Shown: positions 1 to 10,875 of the stretch, piece by piece
Numbering within the stretch: the stretch's first letter is position 1
How the letters are laid out: every line of letters begins with the position of its first letter
DNA from: Cerioporus squamosus
Taxonomy: Eukaryota; Basidiomycota; Agaricomycetes; Polyporales; Polyporaceae
Reading direction: 5' to 3'
Length of the DNA stretch: 54,613 nucleotides
Assembly: GCA_022592435.1 (NCBI GenBank)
Contig: JABYQS010000216.1
Span: forward strand, 1 to 54,613
Notes under the pieces: model-generated
Databases searched by the model: none
Told to the model about the DNA's origin: nothing
What the model saw: only the letters and a program-made list of their open reading frames with translations
Program-made: the position numbers and the translations under genes

Positions 1-1
1 C

Positions 2-310
2 CTAGCTCGTCCAACAGACATGTGCGCCGCACAAGTAGAGCGACCGGCGGATTTCCAGATCAGTGCCGAATTCCTCGAAGCTCTTCCGCCAGACATCCCG
101 TCCGAAATCATACAGCAGGAGGGCACTGAACGCGCCCAGAGGACATGAGCAGAGCAAGCCGCGCAGCAGCCAGGCGGTCCTGTCGACATCGATCCCGCCA
201 GCTTCATTGCTAGCCTGGATCCCCAGCTTCGTCAGGTCGTGTTGATGGATTCCGACGAGGTCTTCATCCAGAGTCTGCCTTCCCACATCATCGCAGAGGC
301 GAATATCCAT
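2..310 (+). pseudogene. TOM1: Fragment of a TOM1/HUWE1-type HECT E3 ubiquitin ligase with an in-frame stop
   Basis: Read in frame 2, this stretch matches the acidic middle region of fungal Tom1 / animal HUWE1, upstream of the HECT domain. It contains SAEFLEALPPDI, then SEIIQQE, then IDPASFIASLDPQLRQVV, DSDEVFIQSLPSH and IIAEANIH. A single TGA at 146-148 interrupts the frame, while the residues before and after it stay in register, so a one-base nonsense change is the simplest reading. Similarity stops at about 300, with no HECT domain after it. Upstream sequence lies outside the window. This is probably a truncated or captured piece rather than a working ligase. The family match is from memory of the motif, not a search. 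Confidence 0.7.
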
Positions 311-539
311 CTACCGTTTGCCTTCCGCACTGTGCATCACCATCCGTCGATCCCGGTCCGTTATTCTCCTTGCTTTCGACCAACCCTTGCTGCACCGTCC
401 GTCCCCCATCGTCTACCTGACTGTGTACGACCTCGATTCTGTCTCCGTGGCCCTCTCCACATACAGCTCTCGCAGTCTGTCGATCTATGCTGACCCGGAG
501 CCGCTGCTCTCCCGGTCCTGTCGCCGCGCGCTCGTCAGG

Positions 540-560
540 CGCTCGCGCGTATATAATGCC
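540..560 (+). promoter_or_regulatory. TATA-like box upstream of the small spliced gene
   Basis: The sequence GCGTATATAATGCC lies about 120 bp before the ATG at 678, in an otherwise GC-rich, pyrimidine-rich stretch. The position and sequence suit a fungal TATA element. No transcript data are available. Confidence 0.4.
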
Positions 561-677
561 GGTGGTGTTGCCCCATTTGGAAAGCCGGCGCCCACGTCCT
601 TCGTTCCTGACTGCCATCGCGCCCCCGCTCGCTCCCCCCGATCCTCGCCTTCCCCTCGCACGATCTTCGCCCTCGCT

Positions 678-1272
678 ATGGCCGCCCGAACCACCATCAC
701 TTGGCAAGACTTCATGGTCCGTTGCCCTCTCCCATCGTCGTCATCGCTATTACTTCCGCCTGACTTCGCTGCGGATACAGGTCCTCGCGTCGATCTTTGC
801 CACGGATGCCGCCGATCGCTGGGAATTCGGTTATGGGGAACTCCGCACGGTACGTTGACGCAATGCAACCGTCCTTACAGCGTCGTTCATCTCTCGCAGG
901 TCCTCATCAACATCGGCTTCGCCGCTATTCCGAACGTCCCCCCCGCGTTGCGACCCACCGGCGCGCTTGCTGCTGTCGACGCACACGCGTTCCTGTACAA
1001 CCCGGTAAGTTCTTTCATGTGTTGTGATCGTCCTCGTCCCACTCACTCCAATCAGAACAACCTCGTCGCCAACCACCCCGTCCAATCGCAAGTTCAAGAA
1101 TGGTGCGAATCCCTCTTCTTTCCCCCCCTCTGTTGCGATCGTCAACTGACCTCGCTGTCGTCACCGTCTTCAGGCTCGCGTTCACGTTATGGAAGCGGTG
1201 GGGGCTCACCCTCCACAGCTTCTACCTCCCGATACCATTCAACGTCTAGTGAACGACGCCGGAAAAGCATAA
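678..1272 (+). CDS. Small spliced gene, function unknown
   Basis: An ATG at 678 opens a model with good splice signals. The exons read MAARTTITWQDFM, then VLASIFATDAADRWEFGYG and on to LRT, then VLINIGFAAIPNVPP up to HAFLYNP, then NNLVANHPVQSQVQE. The introns begin GTCCGT, GTACGT, GTAAGT and GTGCGA, and the first three are phase 0. The last exon can be read in two frames: one stops at 1247 (ending LPIPFNV), the other at 1270 (ending NDAGKA), depending on the donor chosen near 1097. The protein would be about 110-125 residues with no signal peptide or membrane segment. I do not recognise the family. Confidence 0.5.
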
Positions 1273-1932
1273 GAAACGCGCGAGTTGTCGCTGAGTGAAG
1301 ACAAAAGCCGTCGCTGAGCAGAGCGACCGACGTAACTAGACCGAAGACACTACAATGCTCCCGATCCGTAGCACTCCTTTCTGCGACTTATCCCTCCTGT
1401 AAACCTTGACCAGACGTGACGACGGCATGCACAAAACTGATTATCGGTACGACGGCCCTACACTCCAGTTCCGCATTGTCTGATCACCATATAATATCAA
1501 CTACAACCACAAGTCGGACGACCCTCCTGCCCCTCACGTCAATTACACTCGCGACGCTGCTATACCAGCTAAGTCACGTCTCAGCTGCTTCGCCACCATC
1601 CTTCGCTAACTACCTCTGCATCAACATCGGGCTTCCTTCGTCGTTCACCGACGTTCAGAGTGTTTCGCCCAACTATTCGTCCCTCCCAGTAGTCGCTCCA
1701 CAGTTAGCATCTACTAACCCGTTGTATATATCGCCATACGATAACTACTATCACCAATACACGAGCTCCCCATTTCGTCCTGAGCATTCGCACCTCGACT
1801 TCACTGATCCGCCCGAGTCCGACGCCCGTACAAACCGCCGTGACCAGGTGTGCCCGGAGGGGCGATGCTTATGTCTATGCTATTAGTCTTTTGCTCTACT
1901 GACTGAGGACTCGTGTTGTCCACTCGTCTCAC
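1273..1932. other. Intergenic stretch left of the element
   Basis: No convincing coding exon is seen on either strand. The stretch ends at the CGG that abuts the inverted repeat, so the element appears to have inserted between genes rather than into one. Confidence 0.5.
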
Positions 1933-1935
1933 CGG
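1933..1935. repeat. Left copy of putative 3-bp target-site duplication (CGG)
   Basis: CGG lies directly before the first base of the left terminal inverted repeat and is repeated directly after the last base of the right one. Three bases is the usual duplication for CACTA/EnSpm elements. The G-rich context allows a one-base shift in the boundary. Confidence 0.6.
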
Positions 1936-2724
1936 GGGCATTGGGGCATGTAACGGCCTGTTATATCCTATTTCTACCACAGTCATTGTCCAAATAGGAC
2001 TTTGATATCCCAATTTGCCAAATCATCAACGCTTTTTGAAATCAGTACAACATAGCACTGCAATATATCCAGCAGATAAACTTCCGATATAACGGGCGTA
2101 CAATACTCCAAGTAATGTCATGATATAGCAGTCAGTATAAACGCAAAGTTACTTGGAATACAAAAAAGGTGTAACTAGGATATAGCCGGATGACAATTGG
2201 TAGCCATTTGTTGTTGAGTTTGGAAATATTGATCCCAGATTGAACCAGCAGTATCAACCTATAAATGAAAGTGATATTGCAGTGGTATTCGAAGTTTTTC
2301 TGGTGACAAAGAAGGGATATGTCACATCACTATTGTCCATATAAATTGCGAAAGAATGCAAAGTTTTGCTACTACATTTCTGCAATATGACAAGGGTCTA
2401 TATCGGAAGCCTATTGAGTAAATATACGAAAAAAACAATGCAATATCATTGGAAAGTCTTTGCAGTAAAACAGTGCCACTACTACCACCACTACTGTGGC
2501 CACTACTACCACTACCACCACTACTACAACTACTACCACTGCTACAACTACCTGCACCATTGCCACTACAACTGCTATTGCCTAACACTTGTACATGACA
2601 AAATGGAGGCTTAACAGGTTTACAGAGCCGATCTACCACCACACCGGCTTGAGGCTGTTAGCGTGGCAATCTGCAACGCTGCACAGGCTTGACATTCTTG
2701 GTGTGGCAATCTGAGCCACCGCAC
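1936..2724 (+). repeat. Left terminal inverted repeat
   Basis: It starts GGGCATTGGGGCATGTAACG and is the reverse complement of 47451-48238, with about one base of length difference over the first 672 bases and very few mismatches. The outer 530 bases are AT-rich compared with the surrounding DNA. The inner part holds a CTA/CCA-rich tract (2475-2575) and the first two array-like sub-units. The match stops in the middle of a repeat unit, at GAGCCACCGCAC. Confidence 0.9.
2475..2575. repeat. CTA/CCA trinucleotide-rich tract in the left TIR
   Basis: Imperfect CTACTACCACCA-type triplets. The reverse-complement copy is at about 47600-47705 in the right TIR. It yields Ser/Gly- or Tyr/His-rich reading frames that are not believable proteins. 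Confidence 0.85.
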
Positions 2725-5700
2725 GGGCTTGACATGCTTGCTTGCTGTTGGACGGGCTCCGCCAGCGACGACAGAGGCCTAACGGGTCGAGGGAGCTTAT
2801 CCGCACCGCCGCACAGGCTTGCAGTTCTCAATGTGGCAATCTGAGCCACCACACAGGCTTGACATTCTTGGTGTGGCAATCTGAGCCGCCGCACGGGCTT
2901 GACATGCCTGCTCGCTGTTGGACGGGCTCCGCCGGCGACAACAGAGGCCTAACGGGTCTAGGGAGCTTATCCGCACCGCCGCACAGGCCTGCGGTTCTCT
3001 GTGTGGCAATCTGAGAGCGACCGCACAGGCTTGACATTCTTGGTGTGGCAATCTGAGCCGCCGCACAGGCTTGACATGCCTGCTCGCTGTTGGACGGGCT
3101 CCGCCGGCGAAGACAGAGGCCTAACGGACAGGCCTGCAGTTCTCAGTGTGGCAATCTGAGAGCGACCCACAGGCTTGACATTCTTGGTGTGGCAATCTGA
3201 GCCGCCGCACGGGCTTGACATGCCTGCTCGCTGTTGGACGGGCTCCGCCGGCGACAACAGAGGCCTAACGGGTCTAGGGAGCTTATCCGCACCGCCGCAC
3301 AGGCCTGCGGTTCTCTGTGTGGCAATCTGAGAGCGACCGCACAGGCTTGACATTCTTGGTGTGGCAATCTGAGCCGCCGCACAGGCTTGACATGCCTGCT
3401 CGCTGTTGGACGGGCTCCGCCGGCGAAGACAGAGGCCTAACGGGTCTAGGGAGCTTATCCGCACCGCCGCACAGGCCTGCAGTTCTCTGTGTGGCAATCT
3501 GAGAGCGACCGCACAGGCTTGACATTCTTGGTGTGGCAATCTGAGCCACCGCACGGGCTTGACGTGCTTGCTTGCTGTTGGACGGGCTCCGCCAGCGACG
3601 ACAGAGGCCTAACGGGTCGAGGGAGCTTATCCGCACCGCCGCACAGGCTTGCAGTTCTCAATGTGGCAATCTGAGCCACCACACAGGCTTGACATTCTTG
3701 GTGTGGCAATCTGAGCCGCCGCACGGGCTTGAGATGCTTGCTTGCCGTTGGACGGGCTCCGCCGGCGACGACAGAGGCCTAATGGGTCGAGGGAGCTTAT
3801 CTGCACCGCCGCACAGGCTTGCAGTTCTCAGTGTGGCAATCTGAGAGCGACCGCACAGGCTTGACATTCTTGGTGTGGCAATCTGAGCCGCCGCACGGGC
3901 TTGACATGCCTTCTCGCTGTTGGAAGGGCTCCGCCGGTGACGACAGAGGCCTATCGGACAGGCCTGCAGTTCTCAGTGTGGCAATCTGAGAGCGACCACA
4001 CAGGCTTGACATTCTTGGTGTGGCAATCTGAGCCGCCGCACGGGCTTGACATGCCTGCTCGCTGTTGGACGGGCTCCGCCGGCGACAACAGAGGCCTAAC
4101 GGGTCTAGGGAGCTTATCCGCACCGCCGCACAGGCCTGCAGTTCTCTGTGTGGCAATCTGAGAGCGACCGCACAGGCTTGACATTCTTGGTGTGGCAATC
4201 TGAGCGGCCGCACGTGCTTGAGATGCTTGCTTGCCGTTGGACGGGCTCCGCCGGCGACGACAGAGGCCTAATGGGTCGAGGGAGCTTATCTGCACCGCCG
4301 CACAGGCTTGCAGTTCTCAGTGTGGCAATCTGAGAGCGACCGCACAGGCTTGACATTCTTGGTGTGGCAATCTGAGCCGCCGCACGGGCTTGAGATGCTT
4401 GCTCGCCGTTGGACGGGCTCCGCCGGCGACGACAGAGGCCTAATGGGTCTAGGGACCTTATCTGCACCGCCCCACAGGCCTGCGGTTCTCAGTGTGGCAA
4501 TCTGAGAGCGACCGCACAGGCTTGACATTCTTGGTGTGGCAATCTGAGCCACCGCACGGGCTTGACATGCTTGCTCGCTGTTGGAAGGGCTCCGCCGGTG
4601 ACGACAGAGGCCTAACGGACAGGCCTGCAGTTCTCAGTGTGGCAATCTGAGAGCGACCCACAGGCTTGACATTCTTGGTGTGGCAATCTGAGCCACCGCA
4701 CGGGCTTGACATGCTTGCTCGCTGTTGGAAGGGCTCCGCCGGTGACGACAGAGGCCTAACGGACAGGCCTGCAGTTCTCAGTGTGGCAATCTGAGAGCGA
4801 CCCACAGGCTTGACATTCTTGGTGTGGCAATCTGAGCCGCCGCACGGGCTTGACATGCCTGCTCGCCGTTGGACGGGCTCCGCCGGCGACAACAGAGGCC
4901 TAACGGGTCTAGGGAGCTTATCCGCACCGCCGCACAGGCCTGCGGTTCTCTGTGTGGCAATCTGAGAGCGACCGCACAGGCTTGACATTCTTGGTGTGGC
5001 AATCTGAGCCGCCGCACAGGCTTGACATGCCTGCTCGCTGTTGGACGGGCTCCGCCGGCGAAGACAGAGGCCTAACGGGTCTAGGGAGCTTATCCGCACC
5101 GCCGCACAGGCCTGCAGTTCTCTGTGTGGCAATCTGAGAGCGACCGCACAGGCTTGACATTCTTGGTGTGGCAATCTGAGCCACCGCACGGGCTTGACAT
5201 GCTTGCTTGCTGTTGGACGGGCTCCGCCAGCGACGACAGAGGCCTAACGGGTCGAGGGAGCTTATCCGCACCGCCGCACAGGCTTGCAGTTCTCAATGTG
5301 GCAATCTGAGCCACCACACAGGCTTGACATTCTTGGTGTGGCAATCTGAGCCGCCGCACGGGCTTGAGATGCTTGCTTGCCGTTGGACGGGCTCCGCCGG
5401 CGACGACAGAGGCCTAATGGGTCGAGGGAGCTTATCTGCACCGCCGCACAGGCTTGCAGTTCTCAGTGTGGCAATCTGAGAGCGACCGCACAGGCTTGAC
5501 ATTCTTGGTGTGGCAATCTGAGCCACCGCACGGGCTTGACATGCTTGCTCGCTGTTGGAAGGGCTCCGCCGGTGACGACAGAGGCCTATCGGACAGGCCT
5601 GCAGTTCTCAGTGTGGCAATCTGAGAGCGACCGCACAGGCTTGACATTCTTGGTGTGGCAATCTGAGCCACCGCACGGGCTTGACATGCTTGCTCGCTGT

Positions 5701-7138
5701 TGGAAGGGCTCCGCCGGTGACGACAGAGGCCTATCGGACAGGCCTGCAGTTCTCAGTGTGGCAATCTGAGAGCGACCACACAGGCTTGACATTCTTGGTG
5801 TGGCAATCTGAGCCGCCGCACGGGCTTGACATGCCTGCTCGCTGTTGGACGGGCTCCGCCGGCGACAACAGAGGCCTAACGGGTCTAGGGAGCTTATCCG
5901 CACCGCCGCACAGGCCTGCAGTTCTCTGTGTGGCAATCTGAGAGCGACCGCACAGGCTTGACATTCTTGGTGTGGCAATCTGAGCCGCCGCACAGGCTTG
6001 ACATGCTTGCTTGCCGTTGGACGGGCTCCGCCGGCGACGACAGAGGCCTAATGGGTCGAGGGAGCTTATCTGCACCGCCGCACAGGCTTGCAGTTCTCAG
6101 TGTGGCAATCTGAGAGCGACCGCACAGGCTTGACATTCTTGGTGTGGCAATCTGAGCCGCCGCACGGGCTTGAGATGCTTGCTCGCCGTTGGACGGGCTC
6201 CGCCGGCGACGACAGAGGCCTAATGGGTCTAGGGACCTTATCTGCACCGCCCCACAGGCCTGCGGTTCTCAGTGTGGCAATCTGAGAGCGACCGCACAGG
6301 CTTGACATTCTTGGTGTGGCAATCTGAGCCACCGCACGGGCTTGACATGCTTGCTCGCTGTTGGAAGGGCTCCGCCGGTGACGACAGAGGCGTATCGGAC
6401 AGGCCTGCAGTTCTCAGTGTGGCAATCTGAGAGCGACCACACAGGCTTGACATTCTTGGTGTGGCAATCTGAGCCGCCGCACGGGCTTGACATGCCTGCT
6501 CGCTGTTGGACGGGCTCCACCGGCGACAACAGAGGCCTAACGGGTCTAGGGAGCTTATCCGCACCGCCGCACAGGCCTGCAGTTCTCTGTGTGGCAATCT
6601 GAGAGCGACCGCACAGGCTTGACATTCTTGGTGTGGCAATCTGAGCGGCCGCACGGGCTTGAGATGCTTGCTTGCCGTTGGACGGGCTCTGCCGGCGACG
6701 ACAGAGGCCTAATGGGTCGAGGGAGCTTATCTGCACCGCCGCACAGGCTTGCAGTTCTCAGTGTGGCAATCTGAGAGCGACCACACAGGCTTGACATTCT
6801 TGGTGTGGCAATCTGAGCCGCCGCACGGGCTTGAGATGCTTGCTCGCCGTTGGACGGGCTCCGCCGGCGACGACAGAGGCCTAATGGGTCTAGGGACCTT
6901 ATCTGCACCGCCCCACAGGCCTGCGGTTCTCAGTGTGGCAATCTGAGAGCGACCGCACAGGCTTGACATTCTTGGTGTGGCAATCTGAGCCGCCGCACGG
7001 GCTTGACATGCCTGCTCGCCATTGGACGGGCTCCGCCGGTGACGACAGAGGCCTAACACGTCTAGGTAGCCTATCCGCACCGCCACACAGGCTTGCGGTT
7101 CTCAGTGTGGCAATCCACGCCACCGCACAGGCTTGACA
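2725..7138 (+). repeat. Left subterminal repeat array (145-172 bp units)
   Basis: Head-to-tail units carry the core GTGTGGCAATCTGAG, followed by CCGCACRGGCTTGACAT and then GCTCGCTGTTGGACGGGCTC. Long units (172 bp) include a GGGAGCTTATCCGCACCGCC segment; short units (145 bp) lack it. Higher-order copies are evident: sequence at about 3143-3900 recurs 1635 bp later, sequence at about 3901-4467 recurs 1780 bp later, and part of that recurs again after a further 661 bp. Both strands stay open in several frames only because the units repeat, so I do not call genes here. By analogy with CACTA subterminal repeats these could be binding sites for an element protein. Confidence 0.9.
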
Positions 7139-8101
7139 TTTCTCTCACATTGGGAGCTTTTGTTTGGTCCACCTCACCAGAAAGTCCTCTTGCCTGTCCA
7201 CCTCCAGGAAGGCGTCTGAGACGCGGTTTCTAGATGTCATGAGGCTATTATGAGCAGAGTTCAAACTGCAATGAAGGCACTGGCAGCGGTATGTGGGTGC
7301 ATGGACTTCGGGCTTGCAAAGGTGAATGGGTGGGCAACCGCTCTGGCTGTCCCACCACCGTGAGAAATAAAATGAGAAATAAAACACGCAATTGCGCAGG
7401 CTTTATGAAATGCAGCTACGCTAGATCGAACACCGAACAGCCACTTTGTACCCGTACTCACGCGGTAACAGCTAAGCCAAATAAGCACTGTCGCTGTTCT
7501 GTGTAGTTCATTCAAGACAACAGCTCGGGCTGGTATGCTGGGCGCGGACAGGCCTAAGTGGGGACTTGCCTCAGTGCATGACCACAACTCGCGTCGGCGC
7601 GTCTACGCTCGCCGTCGTCTCCGTGCTGTCTTATCACCCATGCAGTAGACTCTGGGCCACCTACTGGAACGAAGAAGAGCCGTCGCGCCAAAGTATTGGA
7701 GTATAGGCAATGAGCGAGGGTGTAGTTGTCGGGCGATGGCGAGCGGCGTATATGTGTCGCCGGGTGTATATGCGTCGCCACAGCTCACTCCACCGCTGCG
7801 CATCCACCCATAGTCTCCCCGGAGTCCTAAGACAGCTTATGGCACACACCTATAGGAACTTCACCACGCTACGGGCTCAATCGCGGGCATCCTGTACTTC
7901 GCAGACACGAGTCGATAGTAAACACTTTCTTCGGGATACATACAGAAGCCTGATAAACGGTACTTGAGGCGGAACCGCTGGGTGCGTCAAAAACCTCGCC
8001 AGGAGGGAAAAAGCTACCAGACGGTATGGGCGACACGTTAAACACTCTCCCGAGCCCTGTTGAGCATGTCCATATGCACCAGCATCGCATCCTGGAAGCG
8101 T
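7139..8101. other. Gene-free stretch after the left array
   Basis: The array ends at about 7138. I see no exon with family resemblance on either strand up to the end of the next gene. A short near-duplication (AATAAAATGAGAAATAAAAC) lies near 7365-7386. Confidence 0.4.
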
Positions 8102-9487
8102 TCAGCACGCTGGACGACAAATTAGACTCGTGTGCATCGAACCGGCTGAACCCCTCACCATCACGATGTTGCCAGCCTGGTTGTACATGACCGTGTACTG
8201 GCGGAACGACCTGCGGACTTGCTCCAGCGGAAGAGGCGCTTCCCCGATAGCGCCGAGGGTGGTGCAGTTCTTCGAGGCGAGCGCCTTGAATTCCTGGTGA
8301 GTAACGTCAGGTATAAGCACACACATCCGGTAAGGTGATCACGTACACGTAGCTCGCAGACCGCCGCCTGTTGCTCATCAGCCTGCATCTGAAGCTCGCG
8401 GAATAGCTCGAGATCCCAGCCAAGGGCATCACAGAAGTCGCCGCTGGTTAGGCGACGACCACTGCGGGAGGTCCAATCCTGACAATGCTCATCCCAGAGT
8501 GTCGCGGAGTCTTGGAGCAGATGTTTACGACGCGCGGCGAGAGCCTGCACCTTGCTCAGCAGTGGCTGCACTTGTTCCGGGAACGTCGACACGGTCCAGG
8601 CGCGGCGGCGATCCAGTTCTTTGATGAGTTGCTCTCGGCCGTGCTGTAGGCAATTGAGGCAATGAGGAATACTGTTATGAGGTTACGAAAGGCGGTGTCG
8701 CTCACCTCGGTCAACACCAGGCTGAAGCATTTGTCCCACTTCACCACGTCCCTGACCAGACCAGCGGCGCTATGATGGAGGTCGTCGTAGGATGAGGTGA
8801 AATTGGGCAGCTCCTTGTCCAACACTTCTCTGTCGGACACCGGGAGGTACAAGTAGTAGCCGTCGTATAGCATCTTGAACTGTGCGATCGCAGTCATGCC
8901 ATGGGTGGATGCTTCACGACAGAAACTAGACGCACCCTGTCGAACAAAGCCATACTCTCCTGAGCGGCCTGACTTGCGCGCGCTACCTGTCTACCCATGC
9001 GCTCGGGAAGCTCTCCGGGTCCGGGATGTACCTCTTCAAGCGTAGACTTGAGGCGGCTGATCTCATAGCACATCGTAGTCGAGAACACGTCGAAACGCGC
9101 CAGTGAACGGGACGTAATAAAGAGGCCCCACGAAGCCTGGTCGACAGGGAGATCGTATGTGAGCCTTGTTCTGAATAACGGAAGTCACCATGCCGAGCAT
9201 TAGCAAACGTCGTATACCGGTGGATTCCTGTGAGCCACTCACGTCTCGAGCTGAACGTCCAAGGTGGAGGCGATCTCCTTGATTGCGTTCGGGACGCCTT
9301 CAGCGAGCGCAAGGGCGGTATTGATACGGAGTCCGGGTGGCATGTTGAGCAGGCGATGGTGTCTATTGGATAGCCACAGTGAACCGAGAGGGAGATGGAG
9401 GGACATAGAAGGCGAGACTGAGCTTAAGAGCAATCGGTTGTGAGCCACTCGGCATGACGAACCTTTGTCAAGCCAAAACGTGCCCAA
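8102..9487 (-). CDS. Multi-exon helical protein, function unknown
   Basis: Successive minus-strand exons splice in frame: LRINTALALAEGVPNAIKEI up to DVQLET (donor GTGAGT near 9240); YEISRLKSTLEEVHPG up to MALFDR (donor GTGCGT near 8937); FKMLYDGYYLYLPVSDREVL up to FSLVLTE; then HGREQLIKELDRRRAW through LSKVQALAARRKHLL to ELQMQADEQQAAVCELR; and a last exon with EFKALASKNCTTLGAIGE, ending at the stop at 8102. The composition is strongly alpha-helical with coiled-coil character and no membrane segment. The true start is uncertain: ATG candidates lie at 9487 and just before PPGLRIN, or the gene continues upstream. I do not recognise the family. Confidence 0.5.
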
Positions 9488-10610
9488 CCACGTTCACATG
9501 CGCCAGACCATATGGCATGTTCAACGAGCTCAAGAGCGACGAGTAACGTATAGATTCGAGGAAGCGATGACATGGCGACTAAGTAGACCTCGAGGTCGCG
9601 TACTCCCTTACCATGAACCCCTGGTTGTTGGATGTTGTAGGGACGCTGGATGTGTAATCGCCACTCTTTCGATGCGCTCGACTCTACCGACCCTGCGCAA
9701 CAGTGAAGATGTACAGAAACAGGCCATATGCGACGTACCGTCTAGTCAAGGCAAGAAATCCATTTGACGAGGAGCTTCTTGCATGTATGCGGCGGTCCTC
9801 GAGCACTATGGACGATGAAGACAGACGAACTGAGAACCTGCGCATGGTGTGCTGAAACCTACCAGAATTATCGGACGGTTAAGTGACTGTCGGTGCGATC
9901 CTTGTGCCGTCGGGTGGAGCTGAGATCGCGGCGATCGACAACATCTTGAGCGTGACGGATGAGACTTGCGATATTGGCCCTCTGAACGAAGACGAGGAGA
10001 TGGACGACTACGGATCGGGAGTGCACTTGGGAGCGCAGCTTGCGACGTGAGCAGCAGGGATGCTTCGAGCACTTGCACGAACGCGCCAGCACACATACCG
10101 GATCCGCCACCGCGATCCTCCTCTTTGATCCTCCTTGTGTGAAGCCTTGCTCACCTGCAGCGGCAGAAGCGAATCGACCATTACGTTGTCCTTGAGCATG
10201 GGATATATGACTATGATAGTATGAGCACACGTACTTGCGGGCCCGTCTCCTTGCCGAATCCAACATGAGCGATTGTAGGTCCACACCGTTGACTCGGAAA
10301 TCAACATAGGTGAAGCTAGTTGGATGAAGTACTAGTCTGAGCCGTCGAGATGTGCGCCGATCACACTGCGCGAGAGACAAGACAAGGGTGCGCTGGTAAG
10401 TCATAGGAGGACAGTACTGAGTTGACGCCGTGCCTCAGGGCACTGATGGTATTCGGGGTCCCGGCTGTAAGACCCCGAAGCCCGCAGGCTGAACATAGAT
10501 CTCTGGTCGTCTCGACTCTCGGGAGTACAAGATGAGGCGAGGCGGCGCCAGACATTCTCGTATGGTGTGCGCGAGGTCGCCCAAGAATCATTGATCATCC
10601 CGAACGCCAC
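9488..10610 (-). CDS. Probable exons of an unknown gene, or the 5' part of the 8.1-9.5 kb gene
   Basis: Coding-like pieces on the minus strand include MINDSWATSRTPYENVWRRL (about 10600), then FTYVDFRVNGVDLQSLMLDS and ARRRARK, then DNVMVDSLLPLQ between a 3' splice site and a GTGAGC donor near 10155. The intron following RARK starts GTACGT. Downstream frames toward 9870 are ambiguous. They may be the N-terminal half of the helical protein that follows or a separate gene. No family recognised. Confidence 0.3.
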
Positions 10611-10875
10611 GTCTCCCAGTTGAGACTACATAGCAACCAGGCCATCATATCAGATACGTATATGAGACAGATACAGATGATACTCTGCACATCGTGATTT
10701 GATGCACAGCGGTAAGCCGGACAGACTCGAACGCAACAGACCTCGAGAGGTATTACTATGACGTTCCCGGACGGTACTACGCCAAGCTCCGGATCCCGGT
10801 CAATGCATCGTTCGCCTTGGAATGCGAGTAGTTCAACAGGCGCTCTCGCAGCGTCTCCCACAAGCTTCGTAACCT

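Noticed and set aside
318..1298. Plus-strand open frame of 326 codons
   Set aside because: It crosses the introns of the better spliced model at 678-1272 and has a low-complexity composition.
2322..2642. Ser/Gly-rich 106-codon frame repeated in both terminal repeats
   Set aside because: It is generated by the trinucleotide tract. Conservation between the two ends reflects the inverted repeat, not coding constraint.
2658..7136. Dozens of open frames on both strands through the left array (MSSLCGGSD-like and VWQSEPPHG-like proteins)
   Set aside because: They arise because repeat units lack stops in several frames at once. They occur on both strands, have no splice or start context and track the DNA repeat exactly.
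2725..7138. CRISPR-like spaced repeats
   Set aside because: The units are contiguous tandem repeats of 145-172 bp with no unique spacers, in a eukaryotic context.
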